Source of the DNA: a bacterium
Lineage (GTDB): Bacteria; BMS3Abin14
Assembly: GCA_022865845.1 (NCBI GenBank)
Contig: JALHUC010000370.1
Coordinates: 1-5,343, forward strand
Length of the DNA: 5,343 nt
Reading direction: 5' to 3'
Made by a program: the position numbers and the translations under genes. Below the pieces are notes generated by a model. It was not told where the DNA came from. It ran no database searches and saw only the letters and a list, made by a program, of their open reading frames with translations. Below, one piece after another: positions 1 through 4,915 of this stretch (positions are counted from its first letter, which is position 1; each line of letters opens with the position of its first letter).

Positions 1-37
1 CTTGAGCTACCTTTGGATCATCTGCATTCGATGACAT
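1..37 (-). CDS. Possible N-terminus of a gene running off the left edge
   Basis: On the minus strand an ATG at 37-35 opens a frame (MSSNADDPKVAQ) that stays open to the window edge. An AAGGGA-like ribosome binding site (rc of 43-48) lies 5 nt upstream and overlaps the stop codon of the small minus-strand frame ending at 47, an operon-like spacing. Only 12 residues are visible, so no family can be assigned. An alternative ATG at 42-40 runs into a stop within the window, so the ATG at 37 is preferred. The call rests on start context alone. Confidence 0.35.
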   Translation of the reverse strand, partial: MSSNADDPKVAQ

Positions 38-46
38 GCCATTCCC

Positions 47-229
47 TTAAATCACATGACTTTTATTGAGCGCCCAACGTTTGAACTCTGCCGGCGCTGG
101 AGGAGCGCCCGCGACGTAGGCGGTCGGAGGATTTCCATTGGGGTCGGGTCCCACTTCCTTACAAAAGGTAACTGTATCAAAATTCCAGGGTCGTATCTTA
201 CCTTTTAAGATTTTGGCGTTTGCCCTCAA
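47..229 (-). CDS. Small hypothetical protein, possibly the remnant of an interrupted gene
   Basis: This is a 60-codon minus-strand frame with a TTG as its only plausible start and no convincing ribosome binding site. The product is proline- and alanine-rich in its second half (for example GAPPAPAEF) and has no domain I recognise. An in-frame TAA at 238-236 separates it from a further 19 open codons beginning with ATG at 295 (MTAIFNCALTPDSS...). The whole 295-47 stretch could therefore be one frame broken by a nonsense codon. The next possible gene starts 9 nt downstream (ATG at 37), which supports real coding. Against this, it contains one copy of the window's ATTGGGGTCRGG repeat (135-150, read in protein as GPDPNG), so part of it may be repeat DNA. 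Status uncertain. Confidence 0.3.
   Translation of the reverse strand: MRANAKILKGKIRPWNFDTVTFCKEVGPDPNGNPPTAYVAGAPPAPAEFKRWALNKSHVI
135..150 (+). repeat. Copy of the ATTGGGGTCRGG repeat inside a small reading frame
   Basis: CCATTGGGGTCGGGTC shares 13 exact bases (137-149) with 3998-4010 and 14 of 15 with the 2122-2136 copy over the aligned core. It falls inside the doubtful minus-strand frame 47-229, which weakens the case for that frame as an ordinary gene. Confidence 0.5.
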
Positions 230-340
230 TCGATCTTAAGCCCTATATGAACGACTAGAATCCGGTGTCAGAGCACAGTTAAATATTGCTGTCATTTTCA
301 ATTATGGCACACGTGACGGTGGTCATGTAGTTAAAGGCTG

Positions 341-440
341 AGCCGTTGGTTCGTTAGTGCGAAGTCACGCCAAAGGCGTGATAAGAAGGTGGGCTTGCGA
401 CCCGAAGCCTTGCGCGAAGGGTTGACCTGACCCAACGGTT
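341..440 (+). other. Structured non-coding element with a three-way-junction-like fold
   Basis: Arms 341-349 and 432-440 pair over 9 bp (one G-T). Between them are two local hairpins: 365-371 with 375-381 (TCACGCC / GGCGTGA, perfect 7 bp, AAA loop) and 391-396 with 405-410 (6 bp, one G-T, 8-nt loop). The 3' arm reads, on the other strand, as a degenerate copy (GTTGGGTCAGG) of the ATTGGGGTCRGG repeat found elsewhere in the window. It may be a folded extragenic palindrome or part of a small RNA, because an intrinsic-terminator-like hairpin follows at 466. It matches no riboswitch or housekeeping RNA that I know. No convincing promoter was seen upstream. Confidence 0.4.
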
Positions 441-465
441 TGCCCAATCTTAAACCCTAACGACC

Positions 466-506
466 CCAAGGTCTTCCGACCTTAAGACCTTGGTTTTGGG
501 TTGTTT
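466..506 (+). terminator. Intrinsic-terminator-like hairpin
   Basis: A perfect 10-bp stem pairs CCAAGGTCTT (466-475) with AAGACCTTGG (484-493) around an 8-nt loop. It is followed by TTTT and a further T-rich stretch (494-506). An outer AACCC/GGGTT pairing (453-457 with 498-502) could extend it. The T tract is only on the plus-strand side, so it would stop rightward transcription. It insulates the downstream outer-membrane protein gene from anything transcribed out of 1-460. Confidence 0.55.
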
Positions 507-537
507 AACTGCCAGTCTCATCATAGTGTATGTCCAG

Positions 538-543
538 TATAAT
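538..543 (+). promoter_or_regulatory. Probable -10 box for the outer-membrane protein gene
   Basis: A perfect TATAAT lies 38 nt upstream of the preferred ATG and downstream of the terminator-like hairpin. No good -35 box is present at 16-18 bp spacing (the hexamer at 17 bp is GTCTCA). The promoter may be activator-dependent or weak. Confidence 0.45.
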
Positions 544-568
544 ACAATCGAAGCTAAACGCAGCCGTT

Positions 569-573
569 GGAGG
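569..573 (+). promoter_or_regulatory. Ribosome binding site that sets the start at 582
   Basis: GGAGG lies 8 nt before the ATG at 582. The longer reading from TTG at 567 would have to begin within two bases of this site, so it is rejected as the start. Confidence 0.75.
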
Positions 574-581
574 GTATCTTT

Positions 582-1502
582 ATGGGTAGTGGAAAGAACT
601 GGATATTGATCCTTATGGTGCTGGGCATCATCTATTGCGCTCCCCTTCCCGGCCTGGCCCAGGACCCGCAAGCCGACGATGAGGGGATCGGACTTATTCT
701 CTCCCTTTCCACCGTAGAGCAGTTCGAAGCGGACGTCGGTGACAGCCAGTTCGACGTGTCGAGCTACCTGGTAAAGTTAGACAAGAATCTCGTACAAAGC
801 CGGGGAATGATCCTGAACCTCGGGGCCTCCTTCGTGGTCTCGGACTACTCTTTCTCGGGCCTTCCTGCAGACCCCTGGAGCGATCCCTGGAAGACGATAC
901 AGAGCGCGGATACAGGGTTAGCCTTCATCCTTCCGACCGGGGGAAACTGGAGCTACCTTCTTGCCGCCACTTTGGGCTGGTCGTGGGAGGAGGGTGCCGA
1001 TGTCGCCGAGGGGCAGGTCCAGGGGATCATCGCAGCGGCGACCTACGCTTTCAGGCAGGACCGTCATCTCGGGTTCGGCGTGGGGGTGTTCGAGGGCCTC
1101 GAGGAGAATATGATTTTCCCCTACGCCGCGGTCTCCTGGAAGTTTAACGAGAAACTGTCTCTCAGCAACCCTCTCCGTGTAGGGCCGGCAGGACCCGCAG
1201 GTCTGGAACTGACCTACGACGCATCCGACACGTGGCAGATCGGTGGAGGGGTGGCTGACAGATTCTTCCGGTTCCGGCTTGACGACGAAGGCATCGCCCC
1301 TGACGGCTTCGGGGAAATGACCGGTGTGCTCACCTGGGTGAGGGCCTCCAGGCGAGCAAGCCCAAAGGTTATGGTGGATATCTACGCGGGAGCGATCCTG
1401 GCCGGGGAGGTCTCTATGGAAGACAGCGGCGGCCGGGAACTGGAAAATGATTCCTTCGGCACAGTGCCTCTGGCGGCTGTATCCCTGGAGTTATCGCTTT
1501 GA
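582..1502 (+). CDS. Outer-membrane beta-barrel protein, DUF6268-like
   Basis: The 306-residue product starts at ATG 582, chosen for its GGAGG at 8 nt. Residues 1-27 form a Sec signal peptide: positive n-region (GSGKNW), hydrophobic core (ILILMVLGII) and likely cleavage after PGLA or PGLAQ. Cys19 is not in a lipobox, so this is probably not a lipoprotein. The mature part lacks transmembrane helices and shows alternating amphipathic strands with aromatic ends (for example FPYAAVSWKFNEKLSL at about 179-194, WQIGGGVADRFFRFRL at about 218-233, VDIYAGAILAGEVSM at about 265-279). That layout, including the late D-G turn before the final strand, resembles the DUF6268 outer-membrane family. The last strand ends VSLELSL rather than with a terminal Phe. 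The ligand or role is unknown, and it may be a porin-like or structural barrel. It is a single gene with its own promoter, converging on the HIT gene. The family assignment is from memory of the pattern; the export call is firmer. Confidence 0.75.
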   Translation: MGSGKNWILILMVLGIIYCAPLPGLAQDPQADDEGIGLILSLSTVEQFEADVGDSQFDVSSYLVKLDKNLVQSRGMILNLGASFVVSDYSFSGLPADPWSDPWKTIQSADTGLAFILPTGGNWSYLLAATLGWSWEEGADVAEGQVQGIIAAATYAFRQDRHLGFGVGVFEGLEENMIFPYAAVSWKFNEKLSLSNPLRVGPAGPAGLELTYDASDTWQIGGGVADRFFRFRLDDEGIAPDGFGEMTGVLTWVRASRRASPKVMVDIYAGAILAGEVSMEDSGGRELENDSFGTVPLAAVSLELSL

Positions 1503-1543
1503 TCCCGGCGTCGGTCCGAAGTACGGAGGACTTACCCACACGG

Positions 1544-1585
1544 TTTATCCTTTAACCTTTATCCCTTATCTCTTATCTCTTAGCA
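1544..1585. repeat. Degenerate heptamer tandem array, six units
   Basis: Six consecutive 7-nt units in perfect phase: TTTATCC, TTTAACC, TTTATCC, CTTATCT, CTTATCT, CTTAGCA. The consensus is YTTAWCY. It occupies most of the 89-bp gap between the two convergent genes. No intrinsic terminator was found there for either gene. Confidence 0.7.
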
Positions 1586-1591
1586 CTGTTT

Positions 1592-1972
1592 TCACCAATA
1601 CTTCGCCTTCTCCGGGAAAATCCACCTCACCCCTCCCCTCGGATCTTCCGTGTCTCCCTTGTATCGTGGTATCAGGTGCACGTGCAGATGCATGACCGTC
1701 TGGCCGGCGGCCTCACCATCGTTGATGCCGATGTTGTAGCCGGCAGGGGAAAACTCTTTGTCTAACGCCTCCTTCGCCTCGTCCAGGGCCTGAAGGACAG
1801 CGGCCTTCTCTTTGGCTTTAAGGTCGAAGAACGACTGAACGTGCCGCTTGGGGATGATGAGAGTGTGACCTTCGGAGACGGGGAAACCGTCCCGGATGGT
1901 GCAAGTGTAGTCGGACTGGGAGATGATCCGGTCGGGGGGAAGAATGCAGAAGGGGCAATTGATCGCAGCCAT
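1592..1972 (-). CDS. HIT-family nucleotide hydrolase (Ap4A hydrolase-like)
   Basis: The 126-residue length is normal for a bacterial HIT protein. The histidine triad H95-L-H97-V-H99 is intact, and H97 is the expected nucleophile that forms a nucleotidyl intermediate. The N-terminal C6-P-F-C9, with H44 and H95, matches the structural zinc site of bacterial HIT proteins. N84-D85-G86 and G90-Q91 are the conserved residues just before the triad. The C-terminus (GGVRW...PEKAKYW) is the type common in proteobacterial HIT proteins. These enzymes are cytosolic and hydrolyse dinucleoside polyphosphates or nucleotide adducts; the substrate here cannot be told from sequence. The start ATG at 1972 is supported by GGAG (rc of 1980-1983) 7 nt upstream. 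It is divergent from the nucleotidyltransferase operon. Its promoter is unclear; an inverted repeat at 2010-2029 lies in the expected region. Confidence 0.93.
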   Translation of the reverse strand: MAAINCPFCILPPDRIISQSDYTCTIRDGFPVSEGHTLIIPKRHVQSFFDLKAKEKAAVLQALDEAKEALDKEFSPAGYNIGINDGEAAGQTVMHLHVHLIPRYKGDTEDPRGGVRWIFPEKAKYW

Positions 1973-2009
1973 GATAAATCTCCCGGGGAAGCGATGGTAA
2001 GACTAATCT

Positions 2010-2029
2010 ACCATAGGCGTAGGTATGGT
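2010..2029. repeat. Inverted repeat ACCATA-N8-TATGGT upstream of the HIT gene
   Basis: Perfect 6-bp arms at 2010-2015 and 2024-2029 lie about 40 nt upstream of the HIT start. The arm read on the minus strand (TATGGT) could double as a poor -10 box, with TTTATA 17 bp upstream as a poor -35. It may be an operator, but the evidence is only symmetry and position. Confidence 0.3.
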
Positions 2030-2052
2030 TTCTATAAATGCGGCAAAAGTTT

Positions 2053-2072
2053 TAACGCAGAGTAACGCAGAG
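2053..2072. repeat. Tandem direct repeat of TAACGCAGAG
   Basis: Two exact adjacent copies of the decamer (2053-2062 and 2063-2072). The second copy shares its last base with the 5' arm of the GCGGCC hairpin that follows. CGCAGAG-type tandem repeats are familiar from intergenic DNA of proteobacteria. Confidence 0.6.
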
Positions 2073-2106
2073 CGGCCACTGGAAGGCCGCACCGCAAAGG
2101 GCCGCT
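2071..2106. repeat. GC-rich hairpin with alternative pairings
   Basis: GCGGCC (2072-2077) pairs with GGCCGC (2085-2090) around a 7-nt loop. Alternatively AGCGGCC (2071-2077) pairs with GGCCGCT (2100-2106). No T tract follows, so it is not an obvious terminator. Confidence 0.45.
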
Positions 2107-2119
2107 GTTAAATTCTTGG

Positions 2120-2162
2120 GGACCATTGGGGTCAGGGGGTGATGGGCTGTCCCCAATGGTTC
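2120..2162. repeat. Long imperfect palindrome carrying the ATTGGGGTCRGG repeat
   Basis: ACCATTGGGG (2122-2131) pairs perfectly with CCCCAATGGT (2151-2160). After one T-T mismatch the stem continues with CAG/CTG (2133-2135 with 2147-2149), leaving an 11-nt loop. The left arm plus neighbours (2122-2136) is identical, on the opposite strand, to 5134-5148. The right arm (2151-2162) is identical in direct orientation to 5139-5150. No T tract follows. This is a REP-like extragenic palindrome sitting just before the promoter of the nucleotidyltransferase operon. Confidence 0.65.
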
Positions 2163-2181
2163 AAATGGCTCACAGTTCTTG

Positions 2182-2210
2182 TTGACCTTTTTATAAATGT
2201 TTTATATGGT
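2182..2210 (+). promoter_or_regulatory. Candidate promoter of the nucleotidyltransferase/winged-helix operon
   Basis: TTGACC (2182-2187, 5 of 6 matches to the -35 consensus) is followed after 17 bp by TATGGT (2205-2210, 4 of 6 to the -10). Transcription would start near 2217, about 20 nt before the ATG. The AT-rich spacer is consistent with a sigma-70 promoter. Confidence 0.5.
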
Positions 2211-2225
2211 GCGCATATCACGCAC
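2204..2225. promoter_or_regulatory. Candidate operator: overlapping inverted repeats at the -10/start site
   Basis: Two small dyads overlap here: ATATG-N5-CATAT (2204-2218) and GTGCG-N7-CGCAC (2209-2225). They cover the -10 box and predicted transcription start, a position where a bound repressor would block transcription. The operon encodes a winged-helix protein that could be that repressor. This is an inference from position; the arms are short. Confidence 0.35.
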
Positions 2226-2236
2226 TAGGGAGCACA

Positions 2237-2836
2237 ATGACATACCAATATGAACAGTTCGACAAAGCCTTACGATTACTGGACGGCCGCCTGGCGATAG
2301 GCGCCGCACCGAACTACAATCTGGTTGTCTGCGGCGGAACAGCACTGATGGCAACCGGACTCATAATACGAACCACAAGAGATGTCGACATCGTAGCACT
2401 GGCGGATGATGAGGGCGGCTTGATCGACCCCGCTCCACTTCCCGACCCTCTTGTCAAAGCAGCGAAGGAAGTCGCTAACGACATGGGGCTCCCGGAAAAC
2501 TGGCTCAACAACGGTCCCAGCAGCGGTGAAGGAGGAATCTATCGTCTTGGCCTTCCTCATGGGTTTGCTGATCGGTTGAGCTGGAAGAGGTTCGGAGAGA
2601 AACTGACGGTCGCTTTTATCGACCGGATAGACCAGATCCATTTCAAGCTGTATGCGGCAGTTGACCGATTCGGAAGTTACCACGCCACAGACCTTCAGGA
2701 GTTAGAACCGACAGATGATGAGCTGCTGGCAGCAGCAGCCTGGACAAGGACCCATGATCCATCCGAGGGCTATCTGGAGAGCCTGAAGATGTTTTTCAGG
2801 AAGTTTGGTTATGAGCATCTCGCTGACAGAGTTTAA
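2237..2836 (+). CDS. AbiEii/DUF6036-like nucleotidyltransferase
   Basis: The 199-residue protein shows the minimal nucleotidyltransferase signature. G33-G34-T35-A36 is the P-loop-like GG[ST] turn. T47-R48-D49-V50-D51 gives the two metal-binding aspartates. K137-L138-Y139 with D143-R144 and D152-L153 corresponds to the later K...D region. It has no signal peptide or membrane segment, so it is cytosolic. The pattern fits DUF6036/AbiEii-type enzymes, some of which act as toxins by adding nucleotides to tRNA 3' ends. Whether this protein is a toxin, and its substrate, cannot be read from sequence. ATG 2237 is preceded by AGGGAG (2227-2232). Its 3' end overlaps the winged-helix gene by 26 nt, implying coupled translation. 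Alternatives are an antitoxin-like or housekeeping nucleotidyltransferase, but no HEPN partner is present. Confidence 0.7.
   Translation: MTYQYEQFDKALRLLDGRLAIGAAPNYNLVVCGGTALMATGLIIRTTRDVDIVALADDEGGLIDPAPLPDPLVKAAKEVANDMGLPENWLNNGPSSGEGGIYRLGLPHGFADRLSWKRFGEKLTVAFIDRIDQIHFKLYAAVDRFGSYHATDLQELEPTDDELLAAAAWTRTHDPSEGYLESLKMFFRKFGYEHLADRV
2798..2803 (+). promoter_or_regulatory. Ribosome binding site for the winged-helix gene, inside the upstream gene
   Basis: AGGAAG lies 7 nt before ATG 2811 and within the last codons of the nucleotidyltransferase. It favours ATG 2811 over the TTG at 2805, which would be only 1 nt from the site. Confidence 0.65.
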
Positions 2837-3827
2837 GAACACGGTATTGAACAGACTGCTCGATCTGTTGTGGAGGCAGTGGACCGCCATTGGAGTAGCC
2901 GGATACAGTAGCTATGAGGAGTCTAGTGTTGTCGATTCTGAACCTCTCCTGATGCTGACCTTGACGGTTGCCCGGTACGATGCGCGGCTTTTCGACGAAG
3001 TCATGGACTGGCTCGACGTCAACGGAGAGTTTTTAAACGTCCAGCGGCTGCAGAACCTTGCAAAGGAATATGACTATCAGGCCAAAGCTCAACTAAGTTC
3101 TGTCGCACAAATTCTGGGAACCAGGTCGTCTTATGCTCTCAAGTGGAACAAGCTGGCCTCGGAATACTCTCACAAGGAGCCTGTTCCTCTCTTTTTCATG
3201 AAAGACGGGCGCCCGATGCCCTTGCCGGCGGCCATGGACGACACTTTTCGCAATCATGGGCTCCTTCGCCCTGTTTACAAAAGCAAAGGGCTTTCCCAGC
3301 CTTTTCCAGGGGAAGGGATGCCTGCCCTGCTTCTTCGACTACGGGCGCTGTTTGGTGTTAACATACGTTGTGAGATTCTCTGTCTGCTGGGATCGGTTGA
3401 TGAGATCCACCCTTCACTAATAGCCAGGTTGATCGGGCAGGCTCCGCGAACGACACAGAACCTGCTGGCCGGGATGGTCCATTCCGGAGCGGTCCAGGTC
3501 AGGACTCGCGCTCGCGAAAAATTCTACTCCCTTTCCCGGAACACGCTCGATAATCTGCTGAGACCTGAAGGCCCTACTCCATGGGTGAATTCGGTCCCAC
3601 TGTTTAGAGCCCTGGAGATTCTCTGGATTGGTTTGTCCGATCCGAAACGTCAGGCCCTGGACAAATTGATGCTGGCCTCAGAGTGGCGGCGGTTGGCAAG
3701 AGATATGAGACCTCTGCTCGGCGATGCCGGCATGGGCCAGTCGTTAAGAGATGAATCATTGTTCAAAGGGGAGAAATATTACGACATCTTTGTGGAAGAC
3801 ATTGATCGTATGATCGCCAAGCTTTAG
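2811..3827 (+). CDS. Winged-helix DNA-binding protein, partner of the nucleotidyltransferase
   Basis: The protein has 338 residues from ATG 2811, chosen for the AGGAAG at 7 nt. Residues 1-85 form a conserved-looking helical N-domain (LLWRQWTAIGVAGY at about 17-32; ARYDARLFDEVMDWL at about 54-68; NVQRL at 76-80). Residues about 173-243 read as a winged helix: helix 1 (RALFGVNIRCEILCLL), helix 2 (HPSLIARLIG), recognition helix (APRTTQNLLAGMVHSG) and a wing (AVQVRTRAREKFYSL) typical of ArsR/MarR-like folds. The C-terminal 90 residues are helical and unassigned. No HEPN RX4-6H motif or nuclease motif is visible. The 26-nt overlap with the nucleotidyltransferase implies co-expression. The likely role is autorepressor and/or antitoxin, by analogy with the winged-helix AbiEi antitoxin. 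Unlike AbiEi, it is longer, carries the winged helix in the C-terminal half and is encoded second. The fold is moderately sure and the function is inferred. Confidence 0.65.
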   Translation: MSISLTEFKNTVLNRLLDLLWRQWTAIGVAGYSSYEESSVVDSEPLLMLTLTVARYDARLFDEVMDWLDVNGEFLNVQRLQNLAKEYDYQAKAQLSSVAQILGTRSSYALKWNKLASEYSHKEPVPLFFMKDGRPMPLPAAMDDTFRNHGLLRPVYKSKGLSQPFPGEGMPALLLRLRALFGVNIRCEILCLLGSVDEIHPSLIARLIGQAPRTTQNLLAGMVHSGAVQVRTRAREKFYSLSRNTLDNLLRPEGPTPWVNSVPLFRALEILWIGLSDPKRQALDKLMLASEWRRLARDMRPLLGDAGMGQSLRDESLFKGEKYYDIFVEDIDRMIAKL

Positions 3828-3896
3828 GCAATCGATGAACTGTTATTGACCCAATCAACCATCAGCAAAACAATCAATTAAAAAATACCGTTTGTC

Positions 3897-3928
3897 ATTC
3901 CGGGGCGAGTGAAGTGAGAACCCGGAAT
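3897..3928. repeat. Extragenic hairpin repeat of the GTCATTCCGG...CCGGAATCCAGT type
   Basis: ATTCCGGG (3897-3904) pairs perfectly with CCCGGAAT (3921-3928) across a 16-nt loop. It is preceded by GTC and followed by CCAGT. This layout (GTCATTCC-stem ... stem-GGAATCCAGT) is a common dispersed intergenic repeat in proteobacteria. It lies between the 3' ends of the convergent winged-helix and nitroreductase genes. Confidence 0.6.
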
Positions 3929-3946
3929 CCAGTGGCGTTGCAATAT

Positions 3947-3966
3947 AAAGCGGTGAGAGCTTTTTT
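3947..3966 (+). terminator. Weak candidate terminator of the nucleotidyltransferase operon
   Basis: AAAGC (3947-3951) pairs with GCTTT (3959-3963) around a 7-nt loop, and the T run continues to 3966. The stem is short with only two G-C pairs, and it lies 120 nt past the stop codon of the winged-helix gene. No better intrinsic terminator was found between 3828 and 4019. Confidence 0.25.
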
Positions 3967-3997
3967 ACCATCAGCCGTCGCTTACCAATGGGGATAT

Positions 3998-4010
3998 ATT
4001 GGGGTCGGGT
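3998..4010 (+). repeat. Copy of the ATTGGGGTCRGG repeat
   Basis: ATTGGGGTCGGGT here is identical over 13 bp to 137-149. It is preceded by a partial echo (ACCAATGGGG at 3984-3993). It lies 9 nt beyond the stop codon of the nitroreductase gene. Confidence 0.55.
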
Positions 4011-4019
4011 TTGCTTCAT

Positions 4020-4910
4020 CTATGTGAGATACCTCACCTCCGCCAGATCTCTGGGCACTATTCGCCTGAAGTGATATTTCGGATAGCCCATGGTGATACT
4101 GGCATAAACCTCGCGGTCATCGTCCAGACCAAGCAGCTTCCTTATCTCCGGTACCCTGTTGCACGCCGGCGGGATAAGATCATTAAAGCATGTTCCGATA
4201 TCCATGGTTTGAGCCATCATAATGGCGTGAAAGGCCGCCAGGAGACAGTTCTGTTCACCCACCGGCTCATAAACGGGACTGTGAAAAAGAACCAGGGCGG
4301 GACAATCTCTTAAGATCTCATTGCTCTTTCCTTCCTTGTACCAGCGGATGTACCAGTGCATTCCCGGCATGACGAAATCCTGTAACGCTCTGAGTCTCTT
4401 TTCGCCTGCCCGGCGCTTGATAAAGAGGCGGGCCACAGGGTTGTTCAGGCTTTTTCCCAGCCCTTCATACATTCTGTAGGCAAGCTCGGAAAGGGTCGCC
4501 AGCGATTTCCGGTCATCGATAACAATAACACCCGTCGTCATCCTCCCTGTTCCAGTCGGTGAGCAGTGAGCAGCATTGATGATCCGGTTGATAATTTCCC
4601 GTGGAACCGGATTTTCCCTGTATCTGCGAACAGAGCGGCGCTGACGCATAAAGGGGAGAAGCCGATCGCCGTCCATCTCGAGTTCCTGAACCGGATCGAA
4701 CTCCCTGCCGCTGAAACATTTAACCTCAATGGCACAGCTCGGACAGACAGCTGCGCAGTGGCCGCACTCCATGCACAGACTGGAACGCTGAGATGAGATC
4801 ACGGTCGCCTTCATACCACCGGTCTCGACTACCTCGGGGATATGACGGGGACATACGTGTCCACACACACCGCAGGCTCTGCACAGCTCCTGATTTATGC
4901 TGACGGTCAT
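4020..4910 (-). CDS. Two-[4Fe-4S] ferredoxin fused to a nitroreductase domain
   Basis: The protein has 296 residues from the ATG at 4910, chosen because GGAGGT sits 5 nt upstream; the TTG at 4928 lies before that site. Residues 1-66 form a bacterial-type ferredoxin domain with two full cluster motifs: C10-x2-C13-x2-C16-x3-C20-P and C46-x2-C49-x2-C52-x3-C56-P. Residues about 87-280 form an FMN-dependent nitroreductase domain. It begins R90-R91-R92-S93-V94-R95-R96-Y97, the phosphate-binding start of the family, and ends with the GYPKYHFRR tail. The ferredoxin presumably feeds electrons directly to flavin in place of NAD(P)H. It is cytosolic. Such fusions are common in anaerobes, usually with unknown substrate. 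Odd feature: the segment after the first helix reads SPTGTGRMTTG where many relatives have Asn/Gln (SPTGTNSQ-like). It is a single gene with its own promoter and is convergent with the winged-helix gene. Confidence 0.88.
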   Translation of the reverse strand: MTVSINQELCRACGVCGHVCPRHIPEVVETGGMKATVISSQRSSLCMECGHCAAVCPSCAIEVKCFSGREFDPVQELEMDGDRLLPFMRQRRSVRRYRENPVPREIINRIINAAHCSPTGTGRMTTGVIVIDDRKSLATLSELAYRMYEGLGKSLNNPVARLFIKRRAGEKRLRALQDFVMPGMHWYIRWYKEGKSNEILRDCPALVLFHSPVYEPVGEQNCLLAAFHAIMMAQTMDIGTCFNDLIPPACNRVPEIRKLLGLDDDREVYASITMGYPKYHFRRIVPRDLAEVRYLT

Positions 4911-4915
4911 GACCC

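Larger units (their letters stand above)
3858..3975. repeat. MITE-like segment bounded by 9-bp direct repeats
   Basis: ACCATCAGC occurs at 3858-3866 and again at 3967-3975. The two copies flank exactly 100 bp that starts AAAAC and ends GCTTTTTT and includes the hairpin at 3897-3928. Equal-length direct repeats like this can be target-site duplications. Terminal inverted repeats are poor and there is no transposase, so insertion is only a possibility. Confidence 0.3.

Noticed and set aside
71..360. Integron attC-like cores (GCCCAAC near 72-78, GTTAG near 353-357)
   Set aside because: Spacing is far too large, no paired inner boxes were found, and the orientation of the 341-440 stem is opposite to attC core sites.
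567..581. TTG start extending the outer-membrane protein by 5 residues
   Set aside because: The TTG lies next to the GGAGG that serves ATG 582, leaving no ribosome binding site of its own, and it would lengthen the n-region for no reason.
582..660. Lipoprotein signal peptide at Cys19 of the outer-membrane protein
   Set aside because: The residues before Cys (IIY) do not form a lipobox, and a signal peptidase I site follows at PGLAQ.
1447..1695. Plus-strand 82-codon frame
   Set aside because: It overlaps the ends of two convergent real genes, reads through the heptamer array and has low-complexity composition.
2276..2683. Minus-strand 135-codon frame inside the nucleotidyltransferase gene
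   Set aside because: It is a shadow of a gene with clear catalytic motifs, with no ribosome binding site or recognisable domain.
2805..2810. TTG start for the winged-helix protein
   Set aside because: Only 1 nt separates it from AGGAAG; ATG 2811 has a proper 7-nt spacing.
2811..3827. HEPN ribonuclease partner (MNT/HEPN system)
   Set aside because: No RX4-6H motif was found in the partner protein, and its fold signal is a winged helix.
3999..4313. Plus-strand 104-codon frame opposite the nitroreductase
   Set aside because: It is antisense to conserved C-terminal nitroreductase sequence and has no domain of its own.
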